DNA of 64,000 nt from Azospirillum sp. TSH100. GTDB lineage: Bacteria; Pseudomonadota; Alphaproteobacteria; Azospirillales; Azospirillaceae. The position numbers were made by a program, and so were the translations under genes. Every line of letters begins with the position of its first letter. Positions within the stretch are counted from its first letter, which is position 1. Location: positions 330,501 to 394,500 of the forward strand of contig NZ_CP039635.1 in NCBI RefSeq assembly GCF_004923295.1, written 5' to 3'. Below the pieces are notes generated by a model, which ran no database searches, was not told where the DNA came from, and saw only the letters and a program-made list of their open reading frames with translations. Below are positions 17,704-26,566 of this stretch, one piece after another.

Positions 17704-17720
17704 GGTCCATATTGTGGACC
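17704..17720. promoter_or_regulatory. operator palindrome 1 (GGTCCA-N5-TGGACC)
   Basis: Perfect inverted repeat GGTCCATATTGTGGACC upstream of livG. The same arms and the same first spacer bases recur in operator 2, 116 bases away, and each is followed by TCATGAGCA (17724-17732 and 17837-17845). Size and symmetry fit an IclR-type operator. Confidence 0.75.
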
Positions 17721-17819
17721 GTTTCATGAGCAACTTCCGCACTATATACCGTACCCCCGTCTGTTTTCAACACTGACATTCCGTCAGCGCATGTTTTTTG
17801 TTGCGGTAAGCCGCCGCAG

Positions 17820-17836
17820 GGTCCATATGATGGACC
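17820..17836. promoter_or_regulatory. operator palindrome 2 over the start codon of the IclR-like gene
   Basis: Perfect inverted repeat GGTCCATATGATGGACC. The ATG at 17827 and the next ATG at 17830 lie inside it, so bound repressor would block the regulator's own transcription or translation start. Its twin at 17704-17720 points to control of the divergent livG operon. Confidence 0.75.
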
Positions 17837-19578
17837 TCATGAGCAGCCATGCCGACATCACTTCCCCATCAGCCGCCCCGAACGCGGCAGGCGGCACCCA
17901 GAGCCTGGAGCGCGCCATCGCCCTGCTGCGCGCCGTCGCCGACGCTGAAACCGATGGCGCGCGGCTGGCCGACCTGATGACCGGGGTCGGGCTGTCGAAG
18001 GCCACCGCCCACCGGCTGCTGATGGCGCTGGCGCGCGACGGGCTGGTGGAGCGGGACGGCCGCAGCAAGCGCTATCACCTGGGACCCGATCTAGTGACGC
18101 TGGGCGATCTTGCGGCGCTGCGGCATCGTCCGCCGGCAACGCCTCCCTCCCCTGACCTGACCCGGACGTCGGAGGAAGCGCCGCAGGCGGTGCAGCCTTC
18201 GCCACCGGTCCTGATGGTGAGGCCGTCGGCCTTCCTGCGACCGGAGTATCGCGGTCAGTCGATTGCCCTGGCGACGCTGCTGTGCGACCGCCATGCCCGC
18301 GCCGCCGACGGCGCGCGGGCGGCATTGCTGCATGAAAGCGTCGCCGGCCAGACGACGGAGCTGAGCTTTGCCCGACTGGCCCGTGATTCGGCCCGTTTCG
18401 CCAGCGTGCTGGCCGGCATGGGGGTGGGAGCCGGTGACCGGGTGGCCGTCCTGCTGCCGAAGGGGCCGGAACTGCTGATCACCGCGCTGGCGATCTGGCG
18501 GCTGGGCGGCGTCTACATGCCGCTGTTCACCACCTACACCGCCTCGGCCGTGGCCTACCGGCTGGCCGACAGCGACGCGCGGGCCATCGTCACCAACGGC
18601 TTCCTGCGCCGCAAGGTGCCGCGCGACAACAGCCGGCCGGTGGTGACGGTGGAAGGCGACGAGGCCTTCGGTCCCGATGCCGTGCCCTTCTGGTCGTCGC
18701 TGCACGAGGCCGCCGCGCTGGCAGAGGTCGCCTGCTACCGCGAAAGCGATGCCTTCGCCCTGATCTACACCTCGGAGTCGGAGCCGACGCCCCTCGGCGT
18801 CTCGCTGCCGGTCAAGGCGCTGTCGGGGATCGAGCAGTACATGCGCATCGGCCTCGACCTGCGCGACGACGACATCTACTGGAACATGGCCGACCCTGGC
18901 TGGGCTTATGGCGCCTATTACGGTCTGGTCGGGCCGCTGCTGCTGGGGCGGACGACGATCTTCTGCGATGGGCCGTACGACGTGCGGCAGGGCTATCGCA
19001 TGCTGACCAAGTTCGGCGTCACCAACCTGACCGCCGCCCCGTCGCAGATCCGGGCGTGGCATGGCGCCGATCCCGGCGTGACACACCAGTTCGCCCTGCG
19101 CATCCTGTCGGTGGTGGGCGAGCCGCTGCCACCCGACCTGATCGCCTGGGCCAACCGCACGGTGAAGGTGCCGCTTCTCGACCAGTATGGCCAGCGCGAG
19201 ACCGGCATCTTCATCGTCAACCGCTATGATCCCGAAGGGATCGGACGTTCCGAGTCCGAACGGTTCGATGGCGCGGATTTGGTCCAGGCGGCCAGCGGCT
19301 CGCTGGGTCGGCCGATGCCGGGCTTCCGCGTCGTCATCCTCGACCCCGACGGGGGCGAGGCGCCGGTGGGCGGGGCCGGCGAGATCGCCATCGACGTCGA
19401 CCATTCCCCGCTGTTCTGGTTCGAATCCTACGCCAACAACCCGGAGCGCACCGCCCAGCGCTTCCGCCACGGCCGGCGCTATTACCTGACCGGCGACCGC
19501 GCCTTCCTGGACGCCGACGGCAACATCCATTACCGCGGCCGGGCATCCGACGCGATCCAGATGCAGCAGGGCGAATAG
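17827..19578 (+). CDS. IclR-type HTH fused to degenerate, truncated acyl-CoA synthetase-like domain
   Basis: 583 residues in two parts. Residues about 24-95 are an IclR-family winged HTH (SLERAIALLRAVADA; LSKATAHRLLMALARDGLVE; RYHLG). A Pro-rich linker (about 100-135) leads to an ANL domain (about 140-583) resembling acetyl/medium-chain acyl-CoA synthetases (WNMADPGWAYGAYYGLVGPL). The usual IclR effector domain is absent. The ANL part has a broken phosphate loop (YTSESEPTPLGVSLP, 314-328, where SGTTGxPKG is expected), keeps YGQRE (454-458) and YLTGD (553-557), and ends at the A8 hinge GRASD (571-575), so the C-terminal lysine domain is missing. It probably senses rather than catalyses. ATG 17827 follows GCAGGG; ATGs at 17830 and 17839 are alternatives. 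Divergent from the liv/acyl-CoA-synthetase operon. Confidence 0.85.
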   Translation: MMDLMSSHADITSPSAAPNAAGGTQSLERAIALLRAVADAETDGARLADLMTGVGLSKATAHRLLMALARDGLVERDGRSKRYHLGPDLVTLGDLAALRHRPPATPPSPDLTRTSEEAPQAVQPSPPVLMVRPSAFLRPEYRGQSIALATLLCDRHARAADGARAALLHESVAGQTTELSFARLARDSARFASVLAGMGVGAGDRVAVLLPKGPELLITALAIWRLGGVYMPLFTTYTASAVAYRLADSDARAIVTNGFLRRKVPRDNSRPVVTVEGDEAFGPDAVPFWSSLHEAAALAEVACYRESDAFALIYTSESEPTPLGVSLPVKALSGIEQYMRIGLDLRDDDIYWNMADPGWAYGAYYGLVGPLLLGRTTIFCDGPYDVRQGYRMLTKFGVTNLTAAPSQIRAWHGADPGVTHQFALRILSVVGEPLPPDLIAWANRTVKVPLLDQYGQRETGIFIVNRYDPEGIGRSESERFDGADLVQAASGSLGRPMPGFRVVILDPDGGEAPVGGAGEIAIDVDHSPLFWFESYANNPERTAQRFRHGRRYYLTGDRAFLDADGNIHYRGRASDAIQMQQGE

Positions 19579-19662
19579 GCAGCAGCCCCCCTTTTCGGGT
19601 ATAGATCGCCTCCGGAGCAGGACGCCCAGGATGCGGCAGCCGGAAAAGCGCGAAGGACGGGC

Positions 19663-20226
19663 ATGGAATCCAAGACGAAGAACCGCGAATCCTGGCTGGC
19701 CGCCGCCTTCACCGCGCTGGCCGAAGGCGGTGTCGACAAGGTGCGGGTGGAGGTGCTGGCGAAGGCCCTGAAAGTCACCAAGGGCAGCTTCTACTGGCAT
19801 TTCCGCGACCGCACCGACCTGATGGACGCGCTGCTGGAAAGCTGGAAGCTGGGCCGCATCGCCGCCATCAAGGAGCAGACCCGGCTGGACGGGCGCGAGC
19901 CGGCGCAGCAGCTGCGCGACATGCTGGCGCTTTATGGCGGCAGCAAGCCGCGCGGCATGGCGATCGAGCTGGCGGTGCGCGACTGGGCCCGCCGCGCCCC
20001 GGAGGCTGGAAACGTCATCGCCGAGGTCGACCGCGAACGGCTGCACAGCGTCGCAGGCCTGTTCGTGGCGCTCGGGCTGCCCTCCGATCAGGCCTTCGCC
20101 CGCGCCTACCTGTTCTACGCCTTCGCCTTCGGCCAGGGGCTGCTCGCCCCCGGCGCCGCCGCCGACCGGGCCGAGGTGGTGCGGGCGATCTGCGCCGACG
20201 TGCTCGTACCGGCGGCGCAGCCCTGA
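19663..20226 (+). CDS. TetR-family transcriptional regulator
   Basis: 187 residues. N-terminal TetR HTH (about 8-55; VEVLAKALKVTKGSFYWHF is the recognition-helix region) and a helical ligand-binding C-terminal domain with hydrophobic FYAFAFGQGLL. Good GAAGGACGG site before the ATG. It follows the IclR-ANL fusion gene by 84 bases on the same strand, so it may be part of the same regulatory locus. The target is unknown. Converges on the chemoreceptor gene with only 4 bases between the stops. Confidence 0.9.
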   Translation: MESKTKNRESWLAAAFTALAEGGVDKVRVEVLAKALKVTKGSFYWHFRDRTDLMDALLESWKLGRIAAIKEQTRLDGREPAQQLRDMLALYGGSKPRGMAIELAVRDWARRAPEAGNVIAEVDRERLHSVAGLFVALGLPSDQAFARAYLFYAFAFGQGLLAPGAAADRAEVVRAICADVLVPAAQP

Positions 20227-20230
20227 GGCG

Positions 20231-23197
20231 TCAGGGCATGTAGGCCAGCCGCACATTGCCCCAGTGACGGCCGCGCACCACGATCGGCGCATCGACCTCC
20301 TTCAGGCGGACCATCTGGCCGCCGCCCATGTCGCGGCGGTAGGACTGCAACAGGAACGGACGGGTGTTGCGCGCCGCGGCAAGTCCGGAGCGGTCGGCGA
20401 AGACGCGACGGTTGCGGCAATGGGCCGCGTTCCACACGGCGTCGCCTGGCCGCTGCGGTTCGGAATAGCGGCTGTTGTGGGTCGGCAGATAGCCGACGGC
20501 ATTGACCGCCACGCAGAACTGGAAGCGCGGATTCGTAGCGAGCACCGGCTCCTGGATCGCCGGGAACAGACGGTCCGTCAGTTCGGTGAAGGGGGCGAGG
20601 CACTGCTCCGGTTCGGTGCCGGGAATGGTGGACAGTTCGGTGGAGAACAGCGCCTCCTCGCCGATGGTGCCGTTGGACAGCGCCCCTTCCAGCGCCTTCG
20701 CCATGGCCGCGGCGGCGTCCTGCGCGCTGCGGATGATGGCGGAATCCGCCTCGATCATCGCGTTGTAATGTTTTTCGAGCCGGTTGCTCTGCGCGTCCGA
20801 CAAATCGTCGAAAGCCAGATGCAGGCCGAGATCGCTGGTTCCCGCAACGACGGCCGACAGATCGCTGACGTCGCGCAAGGTCACGGTCAGCCGCGTCTGT
20901 TCGGCAAGCTCCGGCAACCCCTTGCCATCCACCAGCAGCCCGTCCAGCGACAGGTCCAGCATGGTGACGGTGCGGCGGTCGCCGCCAACAGTGACGGTGA
21001 TCGGCTCCTCGCAGGGGATGCGGTTGGAGATGCGGCGGTCGCCAGCCACCGACTGGCGCAGCGCGATGACCAGCCGGCGCTTCAGGTCGGACACCGCGGC
21101 CTGGGTGTCGGACAGGCGACGGCTGACATCGGTGGCGATGCCGGTGATCTCGTCGGTCTGGTCGCGGATATGCAGCACGCTGCCCGACACCTGGGAGGCC
21201 CCCCCGGCCGAGTTGGTGGCGCTGCGCCCGATCTCCGCATTGGCGGCGGATTGCTCCTCCACCGCGGCGGCGGTGGCGGCGGCGGCTTCGTCGATCTCCT
21301 CGATCACCGAGATGACGGTCTGGATCGCCGAGACGCTGCCGCCGACCGCCTGCTTCAGCTGCTCGATCTGGCGGGCGATGTCCTCGGTCGCGCGCGCGGT
21401 CTGGTTGGCGAGGGCCTTCACCTCGCTGGCGACGACGGCGAAGCCCTTGCCTGCTTCGCCGGCCCGCGCCGCTTCGATGGTGGCGTTCAGGGCCAGCAGG
21501 TTGGTCTGGCCGGCGATCTCGTTGATGAGGTTGGCGACCTTGGCGATCTCCTCCGTCGCGATCTCCATCTGGCCGATGGCGGAGGCGGAACCGCGGGCGC
21601 TGTCCACCGCGCGCCGCGCCACCTCGCTGGAGCGGGCCGCCTGCCGGGCAATCTCGTGGCCGGCCGAGTTCAGTTCCTCCGTCGCCGCGGCGACCGACTG
21701 GGCGTTGGAGCTGGCCTGCTCCGAGGCGGCCGACACCACCACGGTGTTCTCCCGCACCACCCCCAACGACTGCATCAGATGCTGGATGCCGTCGCCGGCC
21801 CGACGGCTCGCCAGCTCCACGCCCATCCAGGTGGAATCGAGGTCCCCTTCGATCGACTTGCAGGTTTCCAGCAGGGCTTGGCGGGTCAGAGACTTCTGGC
21901 GCAGTTCCGTCTCGTGCTTCTCATGAATGCCGTAGGCCAGCTTCGCCTTCATCGCATTCAACTCCGACGCCACCCGCCGGAACTCGGGCACACCGATGGC
22001 CGGCACCGCTTCGGTCAAGGCACCGCGGGCGATACTCTCGAAGGTGTGTTCCAGCACCGCCAGCGGCCGACGCAGGTTGCGCAGGATCGCCCAGCCGAAC
22101 AGGAGGGCGAGCAGCCCGCTGAGCATCATGGCCGCCGCCACCTGGAAGACGCGGCTCGCGTAGTCCCGTTCCGCCTTCTCGAACTCCTCGCGCGCCACCC
22201 GGACCTGAAGCTCCAGCAGGGCGTCGGACACGCGGCGCAGGTCGGCGAAGACCGGACGCAGGGTGTTGCGCAGATGGGTGTCCAACCCCGCCGCGTTCTT
22301 CTCCCGCGCCAGCGCCAGCGCCGGGGTGATGCCGGTCTGGAGATAGGAGCCGACCAGCGGCTTGAACTTCTCGGCGAGGATCGCTTCCTCTGGCGTCAGG
22401 TAGGTCGCCAGATAGTCGGACAGCAGGCGCTGCATCGTTGCGACGTTGCCGACCACCTCCTTCTCGACCGCGGCCGGATCGCCAGCGCCGCTTCCGGCCC
22501 GCAGGTCGGCCGCAAGGTCGGTCAGGCGTTGCCGGCTGTCGCGGGCGAGATTCTGGATTTCGCCGATCTGATAGGCGGGAACGGTACGATCCTCATACAC
22601 CGTGCGCAGGGACTGGTTGGAGTCCGCCATGCCGTCCAGCCCGAGCCAGCCCGCCAGCAGGATGGCGAGGGTCAGCAGCGCGAACACCGCGGCCATGCGC
22701 CCGGACAGGCTGGCCCAGGCCAGGGCGGCGGCACGACCGGCACGGCTGCGGCGGACGAGAGTCCCTTCCGCCAGTTTCACGGCGGCGCGGCCGTCGCGCA
22801 TCTCCGCATACAGCGTCTCGGCCATCGCGATTTCCTCGCGTGACGGCTTGGAGCGGATGGAGATGTAGCCGGTGACCTCGCCATTCTCCATCACCGGCGT
22901 GACGTTGGCCCGCACCCAATAGAAGTCGCCGCTCTTGGTGCGGTTCTTCACCAGCCCTTCCCACGGGCGCCCGGCCTTCACCGTCGCCCACAGGTCGGCG
23001 AAGGCCTCCTTCGGCATGTGCGGGTGACGGACGATGTTGTGCGGGGCGCCGATCAGCTCATGTTCGTCAAAGCCGCTGATCTCGACGAAAGCCTGATTCA
23101 CGAAGGTGATGCGCCCGCCGGTGTCGGTGCGCGACACCAGGGGAATCCCTTCGGTCAGATGGACCTCACGGTCGGTGATCGGTGTATTGACGCGCAT
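20231..23197 (-). CDS. PAS-containing methyl-accepting chemotaxis protein with PilZ and C-terminal sensory domain
   Basis: 988 residues. Domains in order: an Aer-type PAS (about 18-115; [25 protein letters not shown]), a TM helix (about 168-187), a helical periplasmic four-helix-like region, a second TM (around 360), a HAMP-like stretch, an MCP signalling domain with [16 protein letters not shown](A)GKGF, then a PilZ domain (DRRISNRIP and DLSLDG, matching RxxxR and D/NxSxxG c-di-GMP-binding motifs), and a C-terminal region ending [14 protein letters not shown]. Aer-type PAS domains often bind FAD and report redox or oxygen. The ATG at 23197 was chosen because the PAS begins directly after it; it has a distant GGAG. 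No che genes are nearby. Confidence 0.92.
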   Translation of the reverse strand: MRVNTPITDREVHLTEGIPLVSRTDTGGRITFVNQAFVEISGFDEHELIGAPHNIVRHPHMPKEAFADLWATVKAGRPWEGLVKNRTKSGDFYWVRANVTPVMENGEVTGYISIRSKPSREEIAMAETLYAEMRDGRAAVKLAEGTLVRRSRAGRAAALAWASLSGRMAAVFALLTLAILLAGWLGLDGMADSNQSLRTVYEDRTVPAYQIGEIQNLARDSRQRLTDLAADLRAGSGAGDPAAVEKEVVGNVATMQRLLSDYLATYLTPEEAILAEKFKPLVGSYLQTGITPALALAREKNAAGLDTHLRNTLRPVFADLRRVSDALLELQVRVAREEFEKAERDYASRVFQVAAAMMLSGLLALLFGWAILRNLRRPLAVLEHTFESIARGALTEAVPAIGVPEFRRVASELNAMKAKLAYGIHEKHETELRQKSLTRQALLETCKSIEGDLDSTWMGVELASRRAGDGIQHLMQSLGVVRENTVVVSAASEQASSNAQSVAAATEELNSAGHEIARQAARSSEVARRAVDSARGSASAIGQMEIATEEIAKVANLINEIAGQTNLLALNATIEAARAGEAGKGFAVVASEVKALANQTARATEDIARQIEQLKQAVGGSVSAIQTVISVIEEIDEAAAATAAAVEEQSAANAEIGRSATNSAGGASQVSGSVLHIRDQTDEITGIATDVSRRLSDTQAAVSDLKRRLVIALRQSVAGDRRISNRIPCEEPITVTVGGDRRTVTMLDLSLDGLLVDGKGLPELAEQTRLTVTLRDVSDLSAVVAGTSDLGLHLAFDDLSDAQSNRLEKHYNAMIEADSAIIRSAQDAAAAMAKALEGALSNGTIGEEALFSTELSTIPGTEPEQCLAPFTELTDRLFPAIQEPVLATNPRFQFCVAVNAVGYLPTHNSRYSEPQRPGDAVWNAAHCRNRRVFADRSGLAAARNTRPFLLQSYRRDMGGGQMVRLKEVDAPIVVRGRHWGNVRLAYMP

Positions 23198-23471
23198 GAC
23201 GCGGTTCCGCTCCAGCCAAAGCCTTGAACAAGACGGTCGGGCATGGAGACGAAACGAAAGCCGCCGCATGACAGCATTGGTCGCCCCACCGGACCGGACC
23301 TTTCGCTGCAATCGGCATGCCGGTCATTTTGTCGGTAAACGAACAAGCCACGCTCAAGCTCACAACGGCGACGCGAAACACCTCGCACCATCTCGTCGCA
23401 AAATGCATCCGGAAACGCAGGCCGGTCCCAAAGTATTATGCAATTTGGAAATTCCTATGCACTCCGACCAT
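23198..23471. other. intergenic region upstream of the chemoreceptor gene
   Basis: 274 bases between the Lrp stop and the MCP start, both genes leftward. The middle part (23400-23470) is more AT-rich than the surroundings. I see no clear terminator, repeat or small gene; it should contain the MCP promoter. Confidence 0.4.
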
Positions 23472-23966
23472 TCAGCCTCGCAACGATCCTGCGGACAGTC
23501 CGTCCAGCGGGATGGCGGTGACGCTTTTCACCTCCTCCATCACCGCGTAGGTGTGGGTTTCCCGCACGCCGCGGGCGGTGGACAGCAATTCGCCCAGGAA
23601 CAGGCGGTATTCGTTCATATCGCGCACGCGGGCCTTGACCAGATAGTCGAAGCCGCCGGCCACCATGTGGCATTCCATGATCTGCGGCATGCGCAGGACG
23701 GTGGCCTTGAAGTCGTCGAAATTGTCGGGCGTCGTGCGGTCCAACACCACCTCGACGAAGACCAGCATCCCGGCTTCCAAACGGTGCGGGTCGAGCAGCG
23801 CCACATAGCGCTGGATGATCCCGTCTGCCTGGAGGCGCTTCACCCGCTCCAGGCAGGCGGCCGGGCTGAGGTTGATGCGGCGCGCCAATTCCACATTGCT
23901 GAGGCGTCCGTCATCCTGAAGTTCGCGCAGGATCTTGATGTCGGTGGAATCGAGGCTGCGGTCCAT
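23472..23966 (-). CDS. Lrp/AsnC-family transcriptional regulator
   Basis: 164 residues, normal length. N-terminal HTH (LDSTDIKILRELQDDGRLSN, then LARRINLSPAACLERVKRLQ at about 24-44) and a C-terminal RAM/AsnC ligand domain (VFVEVVLD...MECHMVAGGFDYLVKARVRD). Resembles regulators of amino-acid catabolic genes such as PutR/BkdR. No catabolic gene is directly divergent; the leucine operon begins 13 kb away. The start was chosen at the ATG just before the HTH; its ribosome binding site is weak and an upstream in-frame ATG exists. Confidence 0.9.
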   Translation of the reverse strand: MDRSLDSTDIKILRELQDDGRLSNVELARRINLSPAACLERVKRLQADGIIQRYVALLDPHRLEAGMLVFVEVVLDRTTPDNFDDFKATVLRMPQIMECHMVAGGFDYLVKARVRDMNEYRLFLGELLSTARGVRETHTYAVMEEVKSVTAIPLDGLSAGSLRG

Positions 23967-24098
23967 CGGCGGCTCGGAATGCTGTTCGGCTGGTAGCCCC
24001 AATCCTAACGGAAAAAACGGGATCAGGCCATGCCGGACCATGATCGGAGCGGCCAGGACCACACGGATCCGAAGCCTGTTCGCCCGCAAGGACGTCGC

Positions 24099-25733
24099 TC
24101 ACGCCGACAGTGGCAGGATCACCGTCATGCGCAGGCCGCCGGTCGGGCGGTTCTCGGCGCGGACACGGCCGCCGAAGGCTTCGATGTTGCGACGCACGAT
24201 CCACAGCCCGATGCCGAAATGCGCCGCTCCGGCCTGATGCGCTGCCGCTTCGTCCTCCGGCATGCCGCGGCCGGGTTCGCGGTGGGAGAAGTAGCGCTCG
24301 AAGATGCGATCCAGGTTGGCGGGATCGACGCCCGGCCCTTCATCGTCCACCACCAGCTCCGCCATCGACGCCCCCGGAGAGCCGGCGCGGGCCAGGCGGA
24401 CGCTGACCGTGCCGTCGGGCGGCGAGAAGCTGACGGCGTTCTCCACCAGATTCTCAACGATGGTTTCCAGCGTCTCCTCGCTGGCCCGCACCACCAGCCC
24501 GGCCTCGATGCGCGAGCGCATGTGCAGGCGGCGTTCGGCGAGCAGCCCGGTATAGCCGCCGGCCATCCGCTCCACCAGGGACGACAGGTCGACGCGGCGG
24601 CGGGCGGGGGCCAGCAGGTCGGCCGCCGCCTCGTCCATCCGGCGGGCGAAGGAGACGAGACCGTCCAGCTTGTCCAACGACTTCTCGATCATGGTCAGGG
24701 CGCGCTGGCTGCGGGCGTTCTCCGCCGGCATGGCACGGCGCAGCGGCTCCACCGACTGGCGGATCACGGCGATCGGCGTCTTGAAGGCATGGGCATTGTC
24801 CTCCGCTGCCCGGCGCAGCGACTGTGCGCTGTCACGCAGGGTGGAGACCAGCCGGTCGAAGTCCTCGGCGACGCCGGCCAGTTCCGGCACGGTGTTGCGC
24901 GCGGCGAAGGAGGCATCGCCGTTTTCCTGGTCGGGCACATCCTCGCCTCCGACGATACGGCGGGCCAGATCGCCGAAGCGGTTCAGGTTGCGCCAGATAC
25001 CGGCCAGCACGGCCAGCACCAGGGCGGCCATCGCCAGATAGATCGCCGCGGCGGCCTGGACCGCCGGCGTGCTCCAGTAGGGCCGGCCGATCGAGGAGGA
25101 GATGTAGGCCTCTGTCGCGTGGCTGGTCACCAGCGCCCAGCAGCCGAAGCTGGTCTTGATCGGGGTGATGGAGGACAGCACCTCCTCCCCACCTTCGACA
25201 TGGGGAACGCGCATCGCCAGCGTCGAATTGCCGGCGCAGCTCGACCCCAGGCGGTCGAGTACCCCCTGTTCGAGCAGCAGGCGCCGTTCGGCGTCGATGT
25301 CAGCAGTCGACAGGCTGGGGGCGGCGGCGACGTAGAAAAAGGGTTCCGGCCCGGCCTTGGCGCCGGACGGGGTGGTGGCGGCGGCGCCGGTGGCGGCCAC
25401 CCGCGGGCGCACCAGCAGCTTCAGCCGCGTGCGGTCGTCGCCGTAGCGGGCAAGGGCGATGCTCAGGCTGGGCAAAGCCGTGCGGTCGACCCCCAGCAGT
25501 TCGGGCTCCAGCGCGCGGGCGATCAGTTCGCCCTGGCGCTGCGCACTTTTCAGCAGGAGCTGCTGGGACGCCTCGTCGGCGCGCTGGAACTGGTCATAGA
25601 GCAGGACCGGCACCGCGACGAAGACGAGGGTGAGCAGCAGCAGGCGGCTCGCCATCGAGCGCCAGAGCCAGAGCAGGCGGGCGGACGCCCGTCGGGGCGC
25701 CCGCATCGCCAGGTCAATCGGCAGCAGCGCCAT
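24099..25733 (-). CDS. sensor histidine kinase, ChvG/ExoS-like
   Basis: 544 residues. TM1 about 29-46, a periplasmic domain (about 47-223) with two cysteines (SSCAGN and SFGCWAL), TM2 about 224-247, HAMP, then a dimerisation/phosphoacceptor helix with His315 in NAHAFKTPIAVIRQ and a HATPase domain (N box ENLVENAVSF, G1 DDEGPGV, G2 HFGIGLWIV). HAFKTP instead of HELKTP is a family variant. Overlaps the response-regulator gene by 20 bases if started at 25733; an ATG at 25706 would remove the overlap. In Rhizobium-type systems this pair controls envelope, acid and exopolysaccharide functions. Confidence 0.9.
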   Translation of the reverse strand: MALLPIDLAMRAPRRASARLLWLWRSMASRLLLLTLVFVAVPVLLYDQFQRADEASQQLLLKSAQRQGELIARALEPELLGVDRTALPSLSIALARYGDDRTRLKLLVRPRVAATGAAATTPSGAKAGPEPFFYVAAAPSLSTADIDAERRLLLEQGVLDRLGSSCAGNSTLAMRVPHVEGGEEVLSSITPIKTSFGCWALVTSHATEAYISSSIGRPYWSTPAVQAAAAIYLAMAALVLAVLAGIWRNLNRFGDLARRIVGGEDVPDQENGDASFAARNTVPELAGVAEDFDRLVSTLRDSAQSLRRAAEDNAHAFKTPIAVIRQSVEPLRRAMPAENARSQRALTMIEKSLDKLDGLVSFARRMDEAAADLLAPARRRVDLSSLVERMAGGYTGLLAERRLHMRSRIEAGLVVRASEETLETIVENLVENAVSFSPPDGTVSVRLARAGSPGASMAELVVDDEGPGVDPANLDRIFERYFSHREPGRGMPEDEAAAHQAGAAHFGIGLWIVRRNIEAFGGRVRAENRPTGGLRMTVILPLSA

Positions 25734-26538
25734 CGATCAGCATATCCTCGCCCATACCATCCTCATCACGGCCCTGGTTGGCCGCGTTCTCACCCTTGCC
25801 CCAGCGATAGCCGAAGCCCGGATAGTTCTCGATGCAGGCGAAGCTGGCGTCGACCGAGCGGAACTTCTGACGGATGCGCTTGATGAAGGCGCGGACATTG
25901 GCGCGGTAGCCCGACGGGCCGTAACCGGCGACAAAGCCCTTGCCGTGGACGAGATCGTAGATCTCGCGATAGGAGACGTCCTCCTCCGGGCGGGTCGACA
26001 TCAGCTTGACGATGTTGAACTCGGTCAGCGTCAGGTCGATGCGCTTGCCCTTCCAGAAGGCGCGGCTGTTGTCGAGACGCAGTTCCAGCTCGCCCAGGCG
26101 GTGGCTTGTGCCGTTGCCGCCGGCCTCCGCATCTTCCGAGCCCTTGGTCGCGTCGCCCTTGATCCCATCGAGGATCAGGCGCATGCGCTTCAGCAGGATC
26201 GACAGGCTGCGCGACTTCTCCACGAAGTCCAGGGCACCGCCAGCCAGCGCCGCCTCTTCATAAATCTGGTCGGACAGAACGGTCAGGAAGATGACCGGCG
26301 TGGCGATGCCGCGGGCGCGCATCTGGCGCAGCACGTCGATGCCGTCCAGCTTGGGCATGCGCCAGTCCAGGAGGACGATGTCGACCGACCCGCCTTCGGC
26401 GAAGAAATCGAGCGCCGGTTCGCCGCGGTCGAAGGTGATGACCTCGTAGCCCTCGTCACCGAGGTTGAGGCTGAGCGACTCACGGAACAGGTCGTCGTCG
26501 TCCACCAGAGCGATGCGGGCAATGGTCGGTTCAGTCAT
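25714..26538 (-). CDS. OmpR/PhoB-type response regulator, ChvI-like
   Basis: 274 residues from the ATG at 26538, which has AAGGGA about nine bases upstream; an ATG at 26547 abuts that site and is less likely. Receiver domain with acidic cluster DDDD (13-16), phosphoacceptor Asp58 in IVLLDWRMP, a switch Thr in FLTV and Lys in FVEKS. A winged-helix domain follows (about 150-250; RKxxL-like region DLTLTEFNIVKLM and NYPGFGYRW). A linker rich in Gly, Glu and Asp and a Gly/Asp-rich tail extend it beyond the usual about 240 residues. Co-transcribed with the downstream kinase gene. Confidence 0.92.
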   Translation of the reverse strand: MTEPTIARIALVDDDDLFRESLSLNLGDEGYEVITFDRGEPALDFFAEGGSVDIVLLDWRMPKLDGIDVLRQMRARGIATPVIFLTVLSDQIYEEAALAGGALDFVEKSRSLSILLKRMRLILDGIKGDATKGSEDAEAGGNGTSHRLGELELRLDNSRAFWKGKRIDLTLTEFNIVKLMSTRPEEDVSYREIYDLVHGKGFVAGYGPSGYRANVRAFIKRIRQKFRSVDASFACIENYPGFGYRWGKGENAANQGRDEDGMGEDMLIDGAAAD

Positions 26539-26566
26539 TGCGGACATTCCCTTGTTCGACTCCGCC

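Noticed and set aside
17773-17787. CTGAC-N5-GTCAG inverted repeat between the two operators
   Set aside because: Only 5-bp arms and a single copy; not enough to call a separate site.
20231-22843. Long plus-strand frame entering the MCP gene from the TetR region
   Set aside because: Antisense to a receptor with intact PAS, MCP and PilZ motifs.
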